From contig NZ_FXWP01000027.1 of assembly GCF_900184035.1 (NCBI RefSeq), positions 186,001-250,000 on the forward strand: a stretch of 64,000 nt of DNA. The letters run 5' to 3'. The stretch comes from Kosakonia pseudosacchari. GTDB lineage: Bacteria; Pseudomonadota; Gammaproteobacteria; Enterobacterales; Enterobacteriaceae. Below the pieces are notes generated by a model, which worked only from the letters and a program-made list of their open reading frames with translations, ran no database searches and was not told where the DNA came from. Both the position numbers and the translations under genes were made by a program. Positions 1 through 8,405 of this stretch are shown piece by piece. Position 1 is the stretch's first letter. Each line of letters begins with the position of its first letter.

Positions 1-375
1 ACCCCGTCGTTTCGCACCACGGTGCGTACGGTGCGCATGGATAACACCATCCTGAATATGACGCTGGATGTGGACGGGCAAATACTTCGCTACAGCCACG
101 GCCCGCAGGCGGTGCAAATCGTTAGCTGGCCGGGTTCCGGCGGCACCAACCAGGTGCGCATGCAATTAGGGCTGGCCAACGGCACAACGGCTACGCTTGT
201 GACCAACGGTGCCTGGGCGCTGAACCGCTTTTTCGATAAAGCGCGCGTCAGCCCCGGCAGCAGCAGCCTGAGCCGCCAGGCGACATTCACGGTTGACGGA
301 CATCAGGTGACGCTGGAATTCGCACCGAACAGCATCCGCAACCCGTTCCAGCTTCCACGTTTCGCATGTCCTTGA
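1..375 (+). CDS. tssM: TssM (IcmF-like) C-terminal fragment, 5' end outside window
   Basis: The frame is open from the first base to TGA at 373-375, so this is the last ~124 residues of a longer protein. The segment LDVDGQ..RYSHGP..VSWPG..GTNQVR is typical of the periplasmic C-terminal domain of TssM, the inner-membrane component that joins TssL and TssJ in the T6SS envelope complex. The tagF gene follows 18 bases later, a common order in enterobacterial T6SS loci. The membrane and NTPase parts lie left of the window. The family call rests on this domain and the context. Confidence 0.88.
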   Translation, partial: TPSFRTTVRTVRMDNTILNMTLDVDGQILRYSHGPQAVQIVSWPGSGGTNQVRMQLGLANGTTATLVTNGAWALNRFFDKARVSPGSSSLSRQATFTVDGHQVTLEFAPNSIRNPFQLPRFACP

Positions 376-393
376 ACTGCAAAGGAACGCCTA

Positions 394-1104
394 ATGACTA
401 CGACTTCTGCAATTAGCTGGTATGGCAAACTGCCCAGTGCGGGCGATTTTTTACAACGCCGCTTTCCTGATGCGCTTCAGCGTCAGTGGTCCCACTGGTT
501 CCAGGTGGGGTTGATGAACTGGCAGAAAGAAGAACAGCGGGCAAGCGACCGGCAGTTCAGCAATGCACCGATCTGGAATTTCGTTGTGCCGCCGATGCTC
601 GGCGGGCAGCAGGTGCAAATGGGCTGCCTGCTGCCAGGGCGTGACAGCGTCGGTCGCCAGTATCCGCTGTGTGCGTTGATGGCAATTAACCCGCTGGAGT
701 GGTCGCCGCGCCATTTAGCGAAGGCGGGCGACTGGTATGAACAACTCGGACGCACCATGCTGCATGCCGTGCGAAATGGTTTTTCGCCCGAACAGCTCGA
801 CCAGGCGCTACTCTCCATTCCGCCGGTGCAACTGGTGGAGCCGGAAACGCGCTCGGAAATTCTGGATGTGATTGGTTATGACGGCGACGGCGAATCCACC
901 ATCGGCTGGCGACAGGCCGCCGAATGTTTTGATCCGCTGCGCCAGATAAGCTTCTGGTGGACCAACCGCAGCGATGGCTACCCGCTCTATACGCATGTGC
1001 ACAGCGGCAATTTTACCGGCCAGCTATTCACGCTGTTGTTTGAGCCGGCGGGTGGCGCAAGACCCGGTCGCCACGGCCTCTACCCACCGATGTTTGAAGA
1101 ATAA
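394..1104 (+). CDS. tagF: TagF, T6SS-associated regulatory protein
   Basis: The protein has 236 residues and is a single TagF domain. The N-terminal signature WYGKLPSAGDFLQRRFP is characteristic of the family, as are the conserved tryptophans in the first 60 residues. There is no signal peptide, so it should act in the cytoplasm. TagF proteins are known as post-translational brakes on T6SS assembly, often opposing the PpkA-Fha activation pathway; both ppkA-type and FHA genes are present here. The start is the ATG with AAAGGA upstream. It lies between tssM and tssA, 11 bases from the latter. Confidence 0.9.
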   Translation: MTTTSAISWYGKLPSAGDFLQRRFPDALQRQWSHWFQVGLMNWQKEEQRASDRQFSNAPIWNFVVPPMLGGQQVQMGCLLPGRDSVGRQYPLCALMAINPLEWSPRHLAKAGDWYEQLGRTMLHAVRNGFSPEQLDQALLSIPPVQLVEPETRSEILDVIGYDGDGESTIGWRQAAECFDPLRQISFWWTNRSDGYPLYTHVHSGNFTGQLFTLLFEPAGGARPGRHGLYPPMFEE

Positions 1105-1115
1105 GCAGGTTGCGG

Positions 1116-2129
1116 ATGACTATAGAATCGTTACTCGCTCCGGTCAGCCCGGAGCAACCGTGCGGTGAGAATCTGGAGTACGACGCCGATTTCCAGGCCA
1201 TGGAGCAGGCGAGCCTCGGCAAGGCCGAGCAGCAGTTTGGCAGCACCATTATTCCCGCCGAACCGGCAGACTGGACGCGGGTGGAAAAACTGGCCACCGG
1301 ACTGCTGGCGCGCACCAAAGATATCCGCGTGATGATGGCATTAACCCATGCGTGGACTCGACGTCGCGGGCTGGAAGGCTATGCTGATGGTTTAATGCTG
1401 TTAGGTCAGGCGCTGGCGCTGTACTGGGATCAACTCTGGCCTGCGCTGACGGACGGCGGTGAGTTCGACCCGTTTTACCGCATTAATGCGCTGGCGGGGT
1501 TAAGCGATAAATCTTCGCTGACTACCACCTTGCGCCAGGCGACGCTTTTACGCAGCAATGGCGATGAGCTAAATGTGCGCGACGCGCAGGCGTTGCTTGA
1601 CGGCAGCAAAACGGAATGTGCAGGCTATCCTGGCGGTCGGGTGCGTCTGATTGATGAACTCACGCGCGGCGGTCAGCCGGGGGTTGAAGCCATTGGTCAA
1701 ATCGAAGGGCGTCTGCAAACGATCCGTACATGGCTGCTCGAACAACTGGGCGAAAGCGGGGTGCCGGAAATGGAACAGTTACTCAAAACGGTCGGGTTGA
1801 TAGCCGGCGTCAGCCGCGCTAACCGCACGCAAGAGCCACAGGCGACAGAACAAACGGCGCCTGCGGATAGCGCGCCGCAACCGGTCGTCGCCGCGCCGCT
1901 GGCGGCGCATACTGACTGGCGAACCGCGCAGGTTACCACGCGTGCCGATGCGCAACTGATGCTGGAAAAAGTGAAGCAATATTTCACCCAGCATGAGCCG
2001 AGCCACCCCGCGCCGTTGATGATTGACCGCGTACAGCGGCTCATCGAACTGGACTTTATGGAGATTATTCGCGATCTGGCGCCCGATGGCGTGAATCAAC
2101 TGCAAAACATCTTTGGGCGTCAGGATTGA
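1116..2129 (+). CDS. tssA: TssA, T6SS baseplate/sheath assembly protein
   Basis: The product has 337 residues. The first ~120 residues match the ImpA_N domain (CGENLEYDADFQAMEQ...). A proline/alanine-rich linker at about 235-265 leads to a C-terminal domain ending DLAPDGVNQLQNIFG, the usual end of short TssA proteins. TssA binds the baseplate and primes polymerisation of the TssB/TssC sheath. I chose the ATG at 1116, which has AGG seven bases upstream, over the in-frame TTG at 1110. It is co-oriented with tagF and followed by a 74-base gap before tssB. Confidence 0.88.
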   Translation: MTIESLLAPVSPEQPCGENLEYDADFQAMEQASLGKAEQQFGSTIIPAEPADWTRVEKLATGLLARTKDIRVMMALTHAWTRRRGLEGYADGLMLLGQALALYWDQLWPALTDGGEFDPFYRINALAGLSDKSSLTTTLRQATLLRSNGDELNVRDAQALLDGSKTECAGYPGGRVRLIDELTRGGQPGVEAIGQIEGRLQTIRTWLLEQLGESGVPEMEQLLKTVGLIAGVSRANRTQEPQATEQTAPADSAPQPVVAAPLAAHTDWRTAQVTTRADAQLMLEKVKQYFTQHEPSHPAPLMIDRVQRLIELDFMEIIRDLAPDGVNQLQNIFGRQD

Positions 2130-2203
2130 CGCGTACCGAGTTATGACGGCAGGCGTGTTGCCGATCGTCAAACCTTCACCGCGCATATTCGATGGAGAAC
2201 ATC

Positions 2204-2728
2204 ATGGCAATAAGTAACAGTGGTCAGAAATTTATCGCCCGCAACCGTGCCCCCCGCGTACAGATTGAGTACGACGTGGAAGTGTACGGCGCGGAGCGCA
2301 AAATCCAGCTTCCGTTTGTGATGGGCGTAATGGCGGATCTGGTAGGGAAACCGGTGGAGAACTTACCCTCTATTGAGGATCGTAAATTCCTCGAAATCGA
2401 CGTCGACAACTTCGACGAACGCATGAAAGCGCTGAAACCGCGCGTAGCGTTTAACGTCGACAACACGCTGACCGGCGAAGGCCGTCTGAACGTCGATTTA
2501 ACCTTCGACAGCATGGATGATTTCCTGCCGGACGCGGTGGCGCGCAAAGTTGAGCCGCTGAACAAACTGCTGGAAGCACGCACGCAGCTCTCCAACCTGC
2601 TGACCTACATGGACGGCAAAAACGGCGCGGAAGAGTTGATTGCCAAAGTGTTGCAGGACCCAACCCTGCTGAAATCGCTCAGCCAGTTACCGAACAGTGA
2701 AGACAGTGCGCAAGGTAAAGAGGAGTAA
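2204..2728 (+). CDS. tssB: TssB, contractile sheath small subunit
   Basis: The protein has 174 residues and is full length for TssB (VipA/ImpB). Visible family features are RAPRVQIEYDVEVYGA near the N-terminus and the segment NVDNTL..EGRLNVDLTFDSMDDF. TssB pairs with TssC to build the cytoplasmic contractile sheath around the Hcp tube. The start MAISNSGQKF is favoured because GGAGAA stands seven bases upstream; the earlier in-frame ATG at 2192 would destroy that site. tssC starts three bases after the stop, so the two are surely co-transcribed. Confidence 0.95.
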   Translation: MAISNSGQKFIARNRAPRVQIEYDVEVYGAERKIQLPFVMGVMADLVGKPVENLPSIEDRKFLEIDVDNFDERMKALKPRVAFNVDNTLTGEGRLNVDLTFDSMDDFLPDAVARKVEPLNKLLEARTQLSNLLTYMDGKNGAEELIAKVLQDPTLLKSLSQLPNSEDSAQGKEE

Positions 2729-2731
2729 ACC

Positions 2732-4234
2732 ATGAGCAACCCTTCTCAACAGCAAGAATTGCAGCAGGGCGCACAGGCCTTTAGCCAGGATGAATTCAGC
2801 GCGCTGCTCAGCAAAGAGTTCCGTCCGAAAACGGACCAGGCGCGTTCCGCGGTAGAAAGCGCGGTGAAAACCCTGGCGCAACAGGCGCTGGAAAACACCG
2901 TCACGTTTTCCAGTGATACCTACCGCACCATTCAGAACCTGATTGCCGGTATCGATGAAAAACTGTCGCAGCAGATTAACCAGATCATCCACCACGAAGA
3001 TTTCCAGAAACTGGAAAGCGCGTGGCGCGGTCTGAGCCATCTGGTGAACAACACCGAAACCGACGAGATGCTGAAAATCCGCTTTATGAGCATCTCCAAG
3101 CAGGAACTGGGCCGTAACCTGAAACGCTTTAAAGGCGTGGGCTGGGACCAGAGCCCGCTGTTCAAAAAAATCTATGAAGAAGAGTATGGCCAGTTTGGTG
3201 GCGAGCCGTTTGGCTGCCTCGTTGGCGATTACTACTTCGACCACAGCCCGCAGGATGTCGAACTGCTGGGCGAAATGGCGCGCATCGGCGCGGCGGCGCA
3301 CTGCCCGTTCATTACCGGTACTGCGCCAAGTGTAATGCAGATGGAGTCCTGGCAGGAGCTGGCGAACCCGCGCGATCTGACGAAAATCTTCCAGAACACC
3401 GAGTACGCCGCCTGGCGTTCACTGCGCGAATCTGAAGATGCCCGTTACCTTGGCCTGGTGATGCCGCGCTTCCTGTCGCGTCTGCCGTACGGTATTCGCA
3501 CCAACCCGGTTGACAGCTTCGATTTCGAAGAAGAGACCGACGGCGCGAACCACAACAACTATTCGTGGGCGAACGCCGCGTATGCGATGGCAACGAACAT
3601 CAACCGTTCATTCAAAGAGTACGGCTGGTGTACCTCGATTCGCGGTGTGGAATCCGGTGGTGCGGTGGAAAACCTGCCATGCCATACCTTCCCGAGCGAT
3701 GACGGCGGCGTGGACATGAAGTGCCCGACCGAGATCGCCATCAGCGACCGTCGCGAAGCAGAACTGGCAAAAAACGGCTTTATGCCGCTTATCCACCGTA
3801 AAAACTCCGACTTCGCCGCGTTTATTGGCGCGCAGTCGCTGCAAAAACCGATGGAGTACCACGACGCCGACGCGACCGCTAACGCACGTCTGGCTTCGCG
3901 TCTGCCTTATCTGTTCGCCTGCTGCCGTTTTGCGCACTACCTGAAGTGCATTGTGCGCGACAAAATCGGCTCCTTCCGCGAGCGTGACGAAATGGAACGC
4001 TGGTTGAACGACTGGGTGATGAACTACGTCGATGGCGACCCGGCGAACTCCTCGCAGGAAACCAAAGCGCGTAAACCGCTGGCGGCGGCAGAAGTGCAGG
4101 TGCAGGAAATCGAAGATAACCCTGGCTACTACGCGGCGAAATTCTTCCTGCGTCCGCACTACCAGCTGGAAGGTCTGACGGTTTCTCTGCGTCTGGTATC
4201 GAAACTGCCATCGCTGAAAACCAAAGAGGCGTAA
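2732..4234 (+). CDS. tssC: TssC, contractile sheath large subunit
   Basis: The product has 500 residues, the normal TssC (VipB/ImpC) length. Family landmarks include HHEDFQKLESAWRGLSHLV, FGCLVGDYYFDH and the C-terminal FFLRPHYQLEGLTVSLRLVS. It forms the outer layer of the T6SS sheath together with TssB. AAAGAGGAG sits just before the ATG. It is directly coupled to tssB and is followed 39 bases later by a small secreted protein gene rather than directly by tssE or hcp. Confidence 0.97.
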   Translation: MSNPSQQQELQQGAQAFSQDEFSALLSKEFRPKTDQARSAVESAVKTLAQQALENTVTFSSDTYRTIQNLIAGIDEKLSQQINQIIHHEDFQKLESAWRGLSHLVNNTETDEMLKIRFMSISKQELGRNLKRFKGVGWDQSPLFKKIYEEEYGQFGGEPFGCLVGDYYFDHSPQDVELLGEMARIGAAAHCPFITGTAPSVMQMESWQELANPRDLTKIFQNTEYAAWRSLRESEDARYLGLVMPRFLSRLPYGIRTNPVDSFDFEEETDGANHNNYSWANAAYAMATNINRSFKEYGWCTSIRGVESGGAVENLPCHTFPSDDGGVDMKCPTEIAISDRREAELAKNGFMPLIHRKNSDFAAFIGAQSLQKPMEYHDADATANARLASRLPYLFACCRFAHYLKCIVRDKIGSFRERDEMERWLNDWVMNYVDGDPANSSQETKARKPLAAAEVQVQEIEDNPGYYAAKFFLRPHYQLEGLTVSLRLVSKLPSLKTKEA

Positions 4235-4273
4235 GCCAGACAGGCTGGCTTCATTAACCACAAGGATGTGACG

Positions 4274-4711
4274 ATGCGACAGCGCATTATGTTAGCCGGT
4301 CTGTTGTTCTGTTCAGCGTTAAGCTGGGCAGAACAGGATTACACCCTGCGCGCACAGGCGTTGCCGCAGGACGATACGGCTAATTTTTTGCGCGACCCGG
4401 CGTTGCTTACCAGCCAGGATGTGAATATGTCCGGCGAGCGCTTTTTCAACGCCTGGACATCAAAAAGCAACGAGCGCGAGCGCATTAAAGCCGATCTCTA
4501 TTTATTAGGCGTGCTGGATACCACGGAAGGGACTGTCTGGTGCAGTTACCGGCGGTTCAAATCCATCACGCTGCATGAAATTGTGTATAGCTACTTTCGC
4601 AGCTTGCCACCTGAGAGGCTGAAACAGGCGCGCGCGTCGAGGTTAATTATCGACGCGATGACGCAGCATCATGGTAGCTGTGAAAAAAACAAACCATCGC
4701 GCAATAAATAA
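4274..4711 (+). CDS. Rap1a/Tai-like secreted immunity-type protein
   Basis: The protein has 145 residues with a clear signal peptide (MRQRIMLAGLLFCSALSWA, cleavage before EQDY). The mature part contains YLLGVLDTTEGTVWC..., ITLHEIVYSYFRSLPPE... and a final HHGSC, a layout that resembles the Rap1a/Tai immunity family, which neutralises T6SS amidases in the periplasm. The start at 4274 has AAGGA at 4262-4266; an upstream GTG at 4268 is less likely. No matching amidase gene is beside it: its neighbours are tssC and hcp. It may be an orphan immunity gene or a T6SS accessory protein. The family match is from memory of the motif pattern. Confidence 0.5.
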   Translation: MRQRIMLAGLLFCSALSWAEQDYTLRAQALPQDDTANFLRDPALLTSQDVNMSGERFFNAWTSKSNERERIKADLYLLGVLDTTEGTVWCSYRRFKSITLHEIVYSYFRSLPPERLKQARASRLIIDAMTQHHGSCEKNKPSRNK

Positions 4712-4960
4712 CGCGAGCGAATTATCTGAACGCTGATAGTGCTATTTCCGTAACGCCACGTCGTTATATTGGCGTCAGAATGTCATGAATTCTTTCTCTC
4801 AACCGAGGGAATGAGTGTTTCTGAACAGATGCATAATCTTTTCAGAATCAAACGAGGCAGAGGTAAAATATGGACGGTTTTATTCGGCCCCATGCTTACC
4901 CGTTTGCCATATAAGCGCTTTTTCGAAAGCAATATTTATCATTAACGAAGAGTAAATATT

Positions 4961-5443
4961 ATGGCTATTGATATGTTTCTGAAGGTCGATGGAGTTACGG
5001 GTGAATCTAAAGACTCTAACCACACCGGCTGGACTGATATTACCTCCTTTACCTGGGGTGCATCCCAACCTGGGAACATGAGCGTTGGTGGTGGCGGTGG
5101 TGCCGGGAAAGTAAATTTCAACGACTTGCACGTTAATGCGCTGATCGATAAATCAGCTACGGCTATCCTGAAACATTGTGCAAGCGGCAAACACCTGAGC
5201 AAAGTCGAGCTTTCTGTCTGCAAAGCAGGCGGCCAGCAGGTTGAGTACGCGCGCATCACCCTGGAAGATGTGCTGGTCACGTCTGTTCAGTATACTGGAT
5301 CCGACGATGGCGATCTGGTAGGGATTTCCTACGCGTTCCAGGCTGCGAAAGTGAAACAGCAGTACTGGGAACAGTCTTCTTCCGGCGGTAAAGGTGCCGA
5401 AACCAGCGCTGGCTGGAACATTAAGGAAAATAAAGAAGCGTAA
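4961..5443 (+). CDS. hcp: Hcp, T6SS inner tube protein
   Basis: The protein has 160 residues with the standard Hcp start MAIDMFLKVDGVTGES and the segments WTDITSFTWGAS, VEYARITLEDVLVTSVQ and GISYAFQAAKVKQQYWEQ. Hcp hexamers stack to form the expelled tube and can carry small effectors in their lumen. A 249-base gap separates it from the gene before, so hcp probably has its own promoter, but I see no convincing sigma-54 or sigma-70 match there. A stable hairpin follows the stop. The two genes downstream look like an Hcp-carried effector and its immunity partner. Confidence 0.97.
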   Translation: MAIDMFLKVDGVTGESKDSNHTGWTDITSFTWGASQPGNMSVGGGGGAGKVNFNDLHVNALIDKSATAILKHCASGKHLSKVELSVCKAGGQQVEYARITLEDVLVTSVQYTGSDDGDLVGISYAFQAAKVKQQYWEQSSSGGKGAETSAGWNIKENKEA

Positions 5444-5451
5444 TGTTCGAC

Positions 5452-5473
5452 AGCGATCCCGAAAGGGATCGCT
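5452..5473 (+). terminator. Stem-loop after hcp, attenuator or mRNA 3'-end stabiliser
   Basis: AGCGATCCC (5452-5460), loop GAAA, GGGATCGCT (5465-5473) forms a perfect 9-bp stem with a GNRA tetraloop nine bases after the hcp stop. No U-tract follows (CATTTAAAGG), so it is more likely a partial terminator or RNA-stabilising structure that keeps hcp more abundant than the downstream genes. Confidence 0.6.
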
Positions 5474-5492
5474 CATTTAAAGGGGTTTATGC

Positions 5493-5939
5493 ATGGCCAA
5501 CCATCTCATTTCAGTGAAACGCCTATGGGAAAGCGATACATCAACTATTTCAACCTTTGAGGTTTCTGGCAGTACCATTAAAGGGTATTTTCTGGAGCGC
5601 CCAGGACCAGATACTACGGCCTCCGGACAGTTAAAACGGATTCCCGAAGGTTCTTATCGCCTCAAATGGCATACGAGTAATATTGCTTCTGTTCAGATGC
5701 ATAATCCCGTTCCACTTCTTTATAATTCCGCAGTGCCGCAATCTCGCTATATTTTAATTCATAATGGTAATTATCCCTATAACACCGAAGGGTGTCTGTT
5801 AATTGGTGGTAGTAAAGGAAACAACTTTGTCGGCGGGAGTGTGACAAAATTAACAGAATTAAAAGACTTTCTGACCCAAGAGGGTATTGAAAACTTTACC
5901 CTGACGATCACTTCTTGCTATGTCAATTGTAGCAATTAG
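5493..5939 (+). CDS. DUF5675-like protein, candidate Hcp-delivered effector
   Basis: The protein has 148 residues and no signal peptide. The segments RIPEGSYRLKWH and ILIHNGNYPYNTEGCLLIG (His90, Cys101) match the DUF5675 pattern. A His followed by a Gly-Cys is reminiscent of the L,D-transpeptidase active-site layout, but I cannot show homology to that fold. AAAGGGG precedes the ATG. It follows hcp and precedes a gene for a secreted SH3-like protein, the usual order for tube, cargo and immunity. A cell-wall target is inferred from the periplasmic partner. Its codons are more AT-rich than the T6SS core. Confidence 0.6.
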   Translation: MANHLISVKRLWESDTSTISTFEVSGSTIKGYFLERPGPDTTASGQLKRIPEGSYRLKWHTSNIASVQMHNPVPLLYNSAVPQSRYILIHNGNYPYNTEGCLLIGGSKGNNFVGGSVTKLTELKDFLTQEGIENFTLTITSCYVNCSN

Positions 5940-5954
5940 CATGGAGTCACAACG

Positions 5955-6626
5955 ATGTTAAGAATATTTATTGCCAGCGTATTTTGTATGTTGTGGTCAC
6001 TAAATGGCATCGCTTCCCAGACATTTCATCAGGGAGTTTTGCAAGCATATTGGTTACCTGTGTTTAATGATGACGGAATAAAAAAAACAGCGCAATTAAA
6101 GTACCGTTATTTTGTGATTAACAACGCTGGTAAAGTCGAAAAAACGATTAATGTCAATATTAATAATGGTGAGCGCCAATTGGAAAAATATTTCCCTCGC
6201 TTACCTTCAACGTTTAAACAATTCTCTGAAGGTCATACGGAACAATCCGGCCAGATCACTATTGATACGTTAAAAAAGCAGACCGAGTGTGATAGACCAT
6301 TATTCAGCGCTAATGCCATGAGTTTTTCACCGATTTCCACTCCTTCGCCATCTGTCGACACGCTGGAGCGGGCTGCTGGATGTGAATCCTGGCCGTGGGC
6401 AGAAACTTTCATATTGAAAGAGGGTGTCAAGGATCTGCATTTGAAAAGTCAACCAGATGACGGCGCTAAGAATCTTCAGGTTATTAAATCAGCGCAGCCA
6501 CTCATTAAAATGAAAACGGTGAATGAAAAATGGATTCGCGTGGCAATTCTTGATGAGAAAAATGGCGGCCCGGTACAGAAAACAGAAGGGTATATCAGGC
6601 TTAATGAACTTCAGCCGATTAACTAA
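5955..6626 (+). CDS. Secreted SH3-like protein, probable immunity to the DUF5675 protein
   Basis: The protein has 223 residues with a signal peptide (MLRIFIASVFCMLWSLNGIAS, cleavage near SQTF). The mature protein has two Cys pairs and a C-terminal SH3-like stretch: GVKDLHLKSQPD, KTVNEKWIRVAILD, then GYIRLNELQP. Such domains occur in periplasmic proteins that bind cell-wall enzymes or glycans. GGAG lies eight bases before the ATG, 15 bases after the upstream stop, which implies co-translation with the presumed effector. Periplasmic export fits protection against a toxin acting in the periplasm. I do not recognise a named family for the N-terminal part. Confidence 0.55.
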   Translation: MLRIFIASVFCMLWSLNGIASQTFHQGVLQAYWLPVFNDDGIKKTAQLKYRYFVINNAGKVEKTINVNINNGERQLEKYFPRLPSTFKQFSEGHTEQSGQITIDTLKKQTECDRPLFSANAMSFSPISTPSPSVDTLERAAGCESWPWAETFILKEGVKDLHLKSQPDDGAKNLQVIKSAQPLIKMKTVNEKWIRVAILDEKNGGPVQKTEGYIRLNELQPIN

Positions 6627-6711
6627 AATTATTTTCCGTGAATGAAAAATTTACGTCAGCAAGGTATTTTCGGTTTTTTTACTCTGAACAACTATCTTTC
6701 AGGACATTGAT

Positions 6712-7536
6712 ATGCCGGTATTAAGGACAGGAAATAAGGGACCTCAGGTCAAAGAGTTGCAGAACTTATTAAAAGAAAAGGGCTATTCCATTAGTACAGA
6801 CGGTATTTATGGTCCGCGTACTGAGAATGCAGTACGTCTTTTTCAGCAAAAAAGTGGTCTTCATGTTGACGGTATTGCCGGACGCCGAACTCTTCAGGCG
6901 CTCGGTAAAACGGTCACGGAACGCGCGCCAGCGCCACCGATTGGGGGGGCAGTTGAACGCCAGCCCTGCGCAGGGATGAATTTATCGCAGAGTGGTTTTG
7001 AAACACTCTTTGGTCTTGAAGCACAACCTAATGTGAGTTGCCATCTCCATTGGCCTACCGGAGCGAGTGGTGTAACACTGGGGCCAGGTTACGATATGAA
7101 AGAACGTACTCCGGATGAGATTAAAGCCAAATTGCTTTCTCTGGGGCTTTCTGAAGACGTTGCAGAAAAAGCTTCAGCCGCATCGGGCAAGTCTGGGACA
7201 GCGGCAGACAAATTTGCGAAAGAGAATAAATACCTCATTACACTTACACACGAGCAGGAAAAAGCATTATTACGTCTGACTGTACCGGGTTACGTAAATT
7301 CAATACGTAGACGTATCACCGTTCCATTACGTCAATATGAGTTCGATGCACTAGTATGCTTTTCCTACAATAGTGGTGGATTCCTGAATAAAGTATGTAA
7401 CTTCATTAATAATGGACAAGTCAGCGATGCAATGACGCTGATAAGCCAAATTATACGAAGTGGAAACACCTATCCTGCGGGGCTCGTTGCCCGCCGCAAA
7501 ACTGAAGTTAATCTTTTTTTAAACGGACAATATTGA
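6712..7536 (+). CDS. Peptidoglycan-binding muramidase, candidate T6SS effector
   Basis: The protein has 274 residues and no signal peptide. Residues ~4-65 are a PG_binding_1 domain (GNKGPQVKELQNLLKEKGY...VDGIAGRRTLQ). Residues ~92-274 resemble phage T4-type lysozymes: putative catalytic Glu103 (GLEAQPN), then WPTGASGVTLGPGYD (114-128), a YNSGG motif (219-223) and the C-terminal GLVARRKTEVNLF, which matches the GL..RR..E..L motif of that family. A leaderless muramidase in a T6SS operon is best explained as a secreted effector that cleaves glycan strands. The next gene overlaps its stop and encodes an LprI-like lysozyme inhibitor. A phage endolysin is the alternative, but no other phage genes are near. 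Confidence 0.72.
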   Translation: MPVLRTGNKGPQVKELQNLLKEKGYSISTDGIYGPRTENAVRLFQQKSGLHVDGIAGRRTLQALGKTVTERAPAPPIGGAVERQPCAGMNLSQSGFETLFGLEAQPNVSCHLHWPTGASGVTLGPGYDMKERTPDEIKAKLLSLGLSEDVAEKASAASGKSGTAADKFAKENKYLITLTHEQEKALLRLTVPGYVNSIRRRITVPLRQYEFDALVCFSYNSGGFLNKVCNFINNGQVSDAMTLISQIIRSGNTYPAGLVARRKTEVNLFLNGQY

Positions 7537-8348
7537 TGCGATATTCACTACTTTCGACACTTGCCTTTTTAACTATCGGGACAAGTACCGCGAATGCTGA
7601 TGGGCAAAAAATACCTGACTCACTTGCTGGAAGTTGGCGCATTATATCCGCAGAACCTGATAGCCAGGCTACGGCAAAAACGCCAACGAGTCCTGATGAT
7701 CCACGCTATGTAGGACGAGTTATCAATTTTGGTGCAACGTCAGCACATGTTGAATTGATGTGGGATGTGAATTGTCAACAGCCGACTTATACCACTCAAC
7801 CCCCGATGACGCTCGACGAAATCATTTTTAAAACGTCCGGTGAGCGATATATAGCGCCCAAAACCCCGGTCGCGAAGGATTTTGGCTTCAAACAACCGGG
7901 AAACCTGAAAGTCACGCCGATCCTTATTCAGTGTAAGTCTGGCTATCTTTCGACTGATGGTGAGTCGATCAAAAACTGGATTGCGCTACTTTCCGCCGAC
8001 AGTGCGGTGATGAATTGGTTTGATAATAGCTACGTTGTACTGCAACGCGTAAAACCTGGTGAAAAAACAAAACCCAGTTTTTCTTGTGACGGAAAAGTGA
8101 ACGCTGTTGAACAAACTATTTGCAGCAGTGATGATCTTTCTTCATGGGATCTTAGCGTCGCCAACGCCTATAAAACTCGCCTATGGCAACAACAAGACAC
8201 GGATGCGAAAGATACGGCTGCAATAGCGCAAATTAAAACTGAACAGCGCGACTGGCTCAATAAACGTAACCAATGCAAGAATGATGCTGAATGTATAAAA
8301 AAAAGTATGAAAGATCGTGTTGAAGCGTTAATTGAACAATTCCAGTAA
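7536..8348 (+). CDS. LprI-like periplasmic lysozyme inhibitor, immunity candidate 1
   Basis: The protein has 270 residues with a signal peptide (MRYSLLSTLAFLTIGTSTANA, cleavage before DGQK). The C-terminal ~90 residues match the LprI/DUF1311 pattern: SFSCDGKVNAVEQTIC, WDLSVANAYK, then QRDWLNKRNQCKNDAECI, with four Cys in the usual positions. LprI of Mycobacterium inhibits lysozyme, so immunity against the upstream muramidase is a direct inference. ATG at 7536 overlaps the upstream TGA (TGATG), a sign of translational coupling. The N-terminal ~170 residues are shared with the next gene and I do not recognise them. Confidence 0.68.
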   Translation: MRYSLLSTLAFLTIGTSTANADGQKIPDSLAGSWRIISAEPDSQATAKTPTSPDDPRYVGRVINFGATSAHVELMWDVNCQQPTYTTQPPMTLDEIIFKTSGERYIAPKTPVAKDFGFKQPGNLKVTPILIQCKSGYLSTDGESIKNWIALLSADSAVMNWFDNSYVVLQRVKPGEKTKPSFSCDGKVNAVEQTICSSDDLSSWDLSVANAYKTRLWQQQDTDAKDTAAIAQIKTEQRDWLNKRNQCKNDAECIKKSMKDRVEALIEQFQ

Positions 8349-8405
8349 TGGGTGTGTTAACCGGTTGAACCGCAGCCAACAGCGGGGAGCGGATTAGGGA
8401 GTTAT

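Noticed and set aside
4712-4960. Sigma-54 promoter in front of hcp
   Set aside because: hcp genes often have one, but no GG-N10-GC pair with flanking consensus bases was found in this gap.
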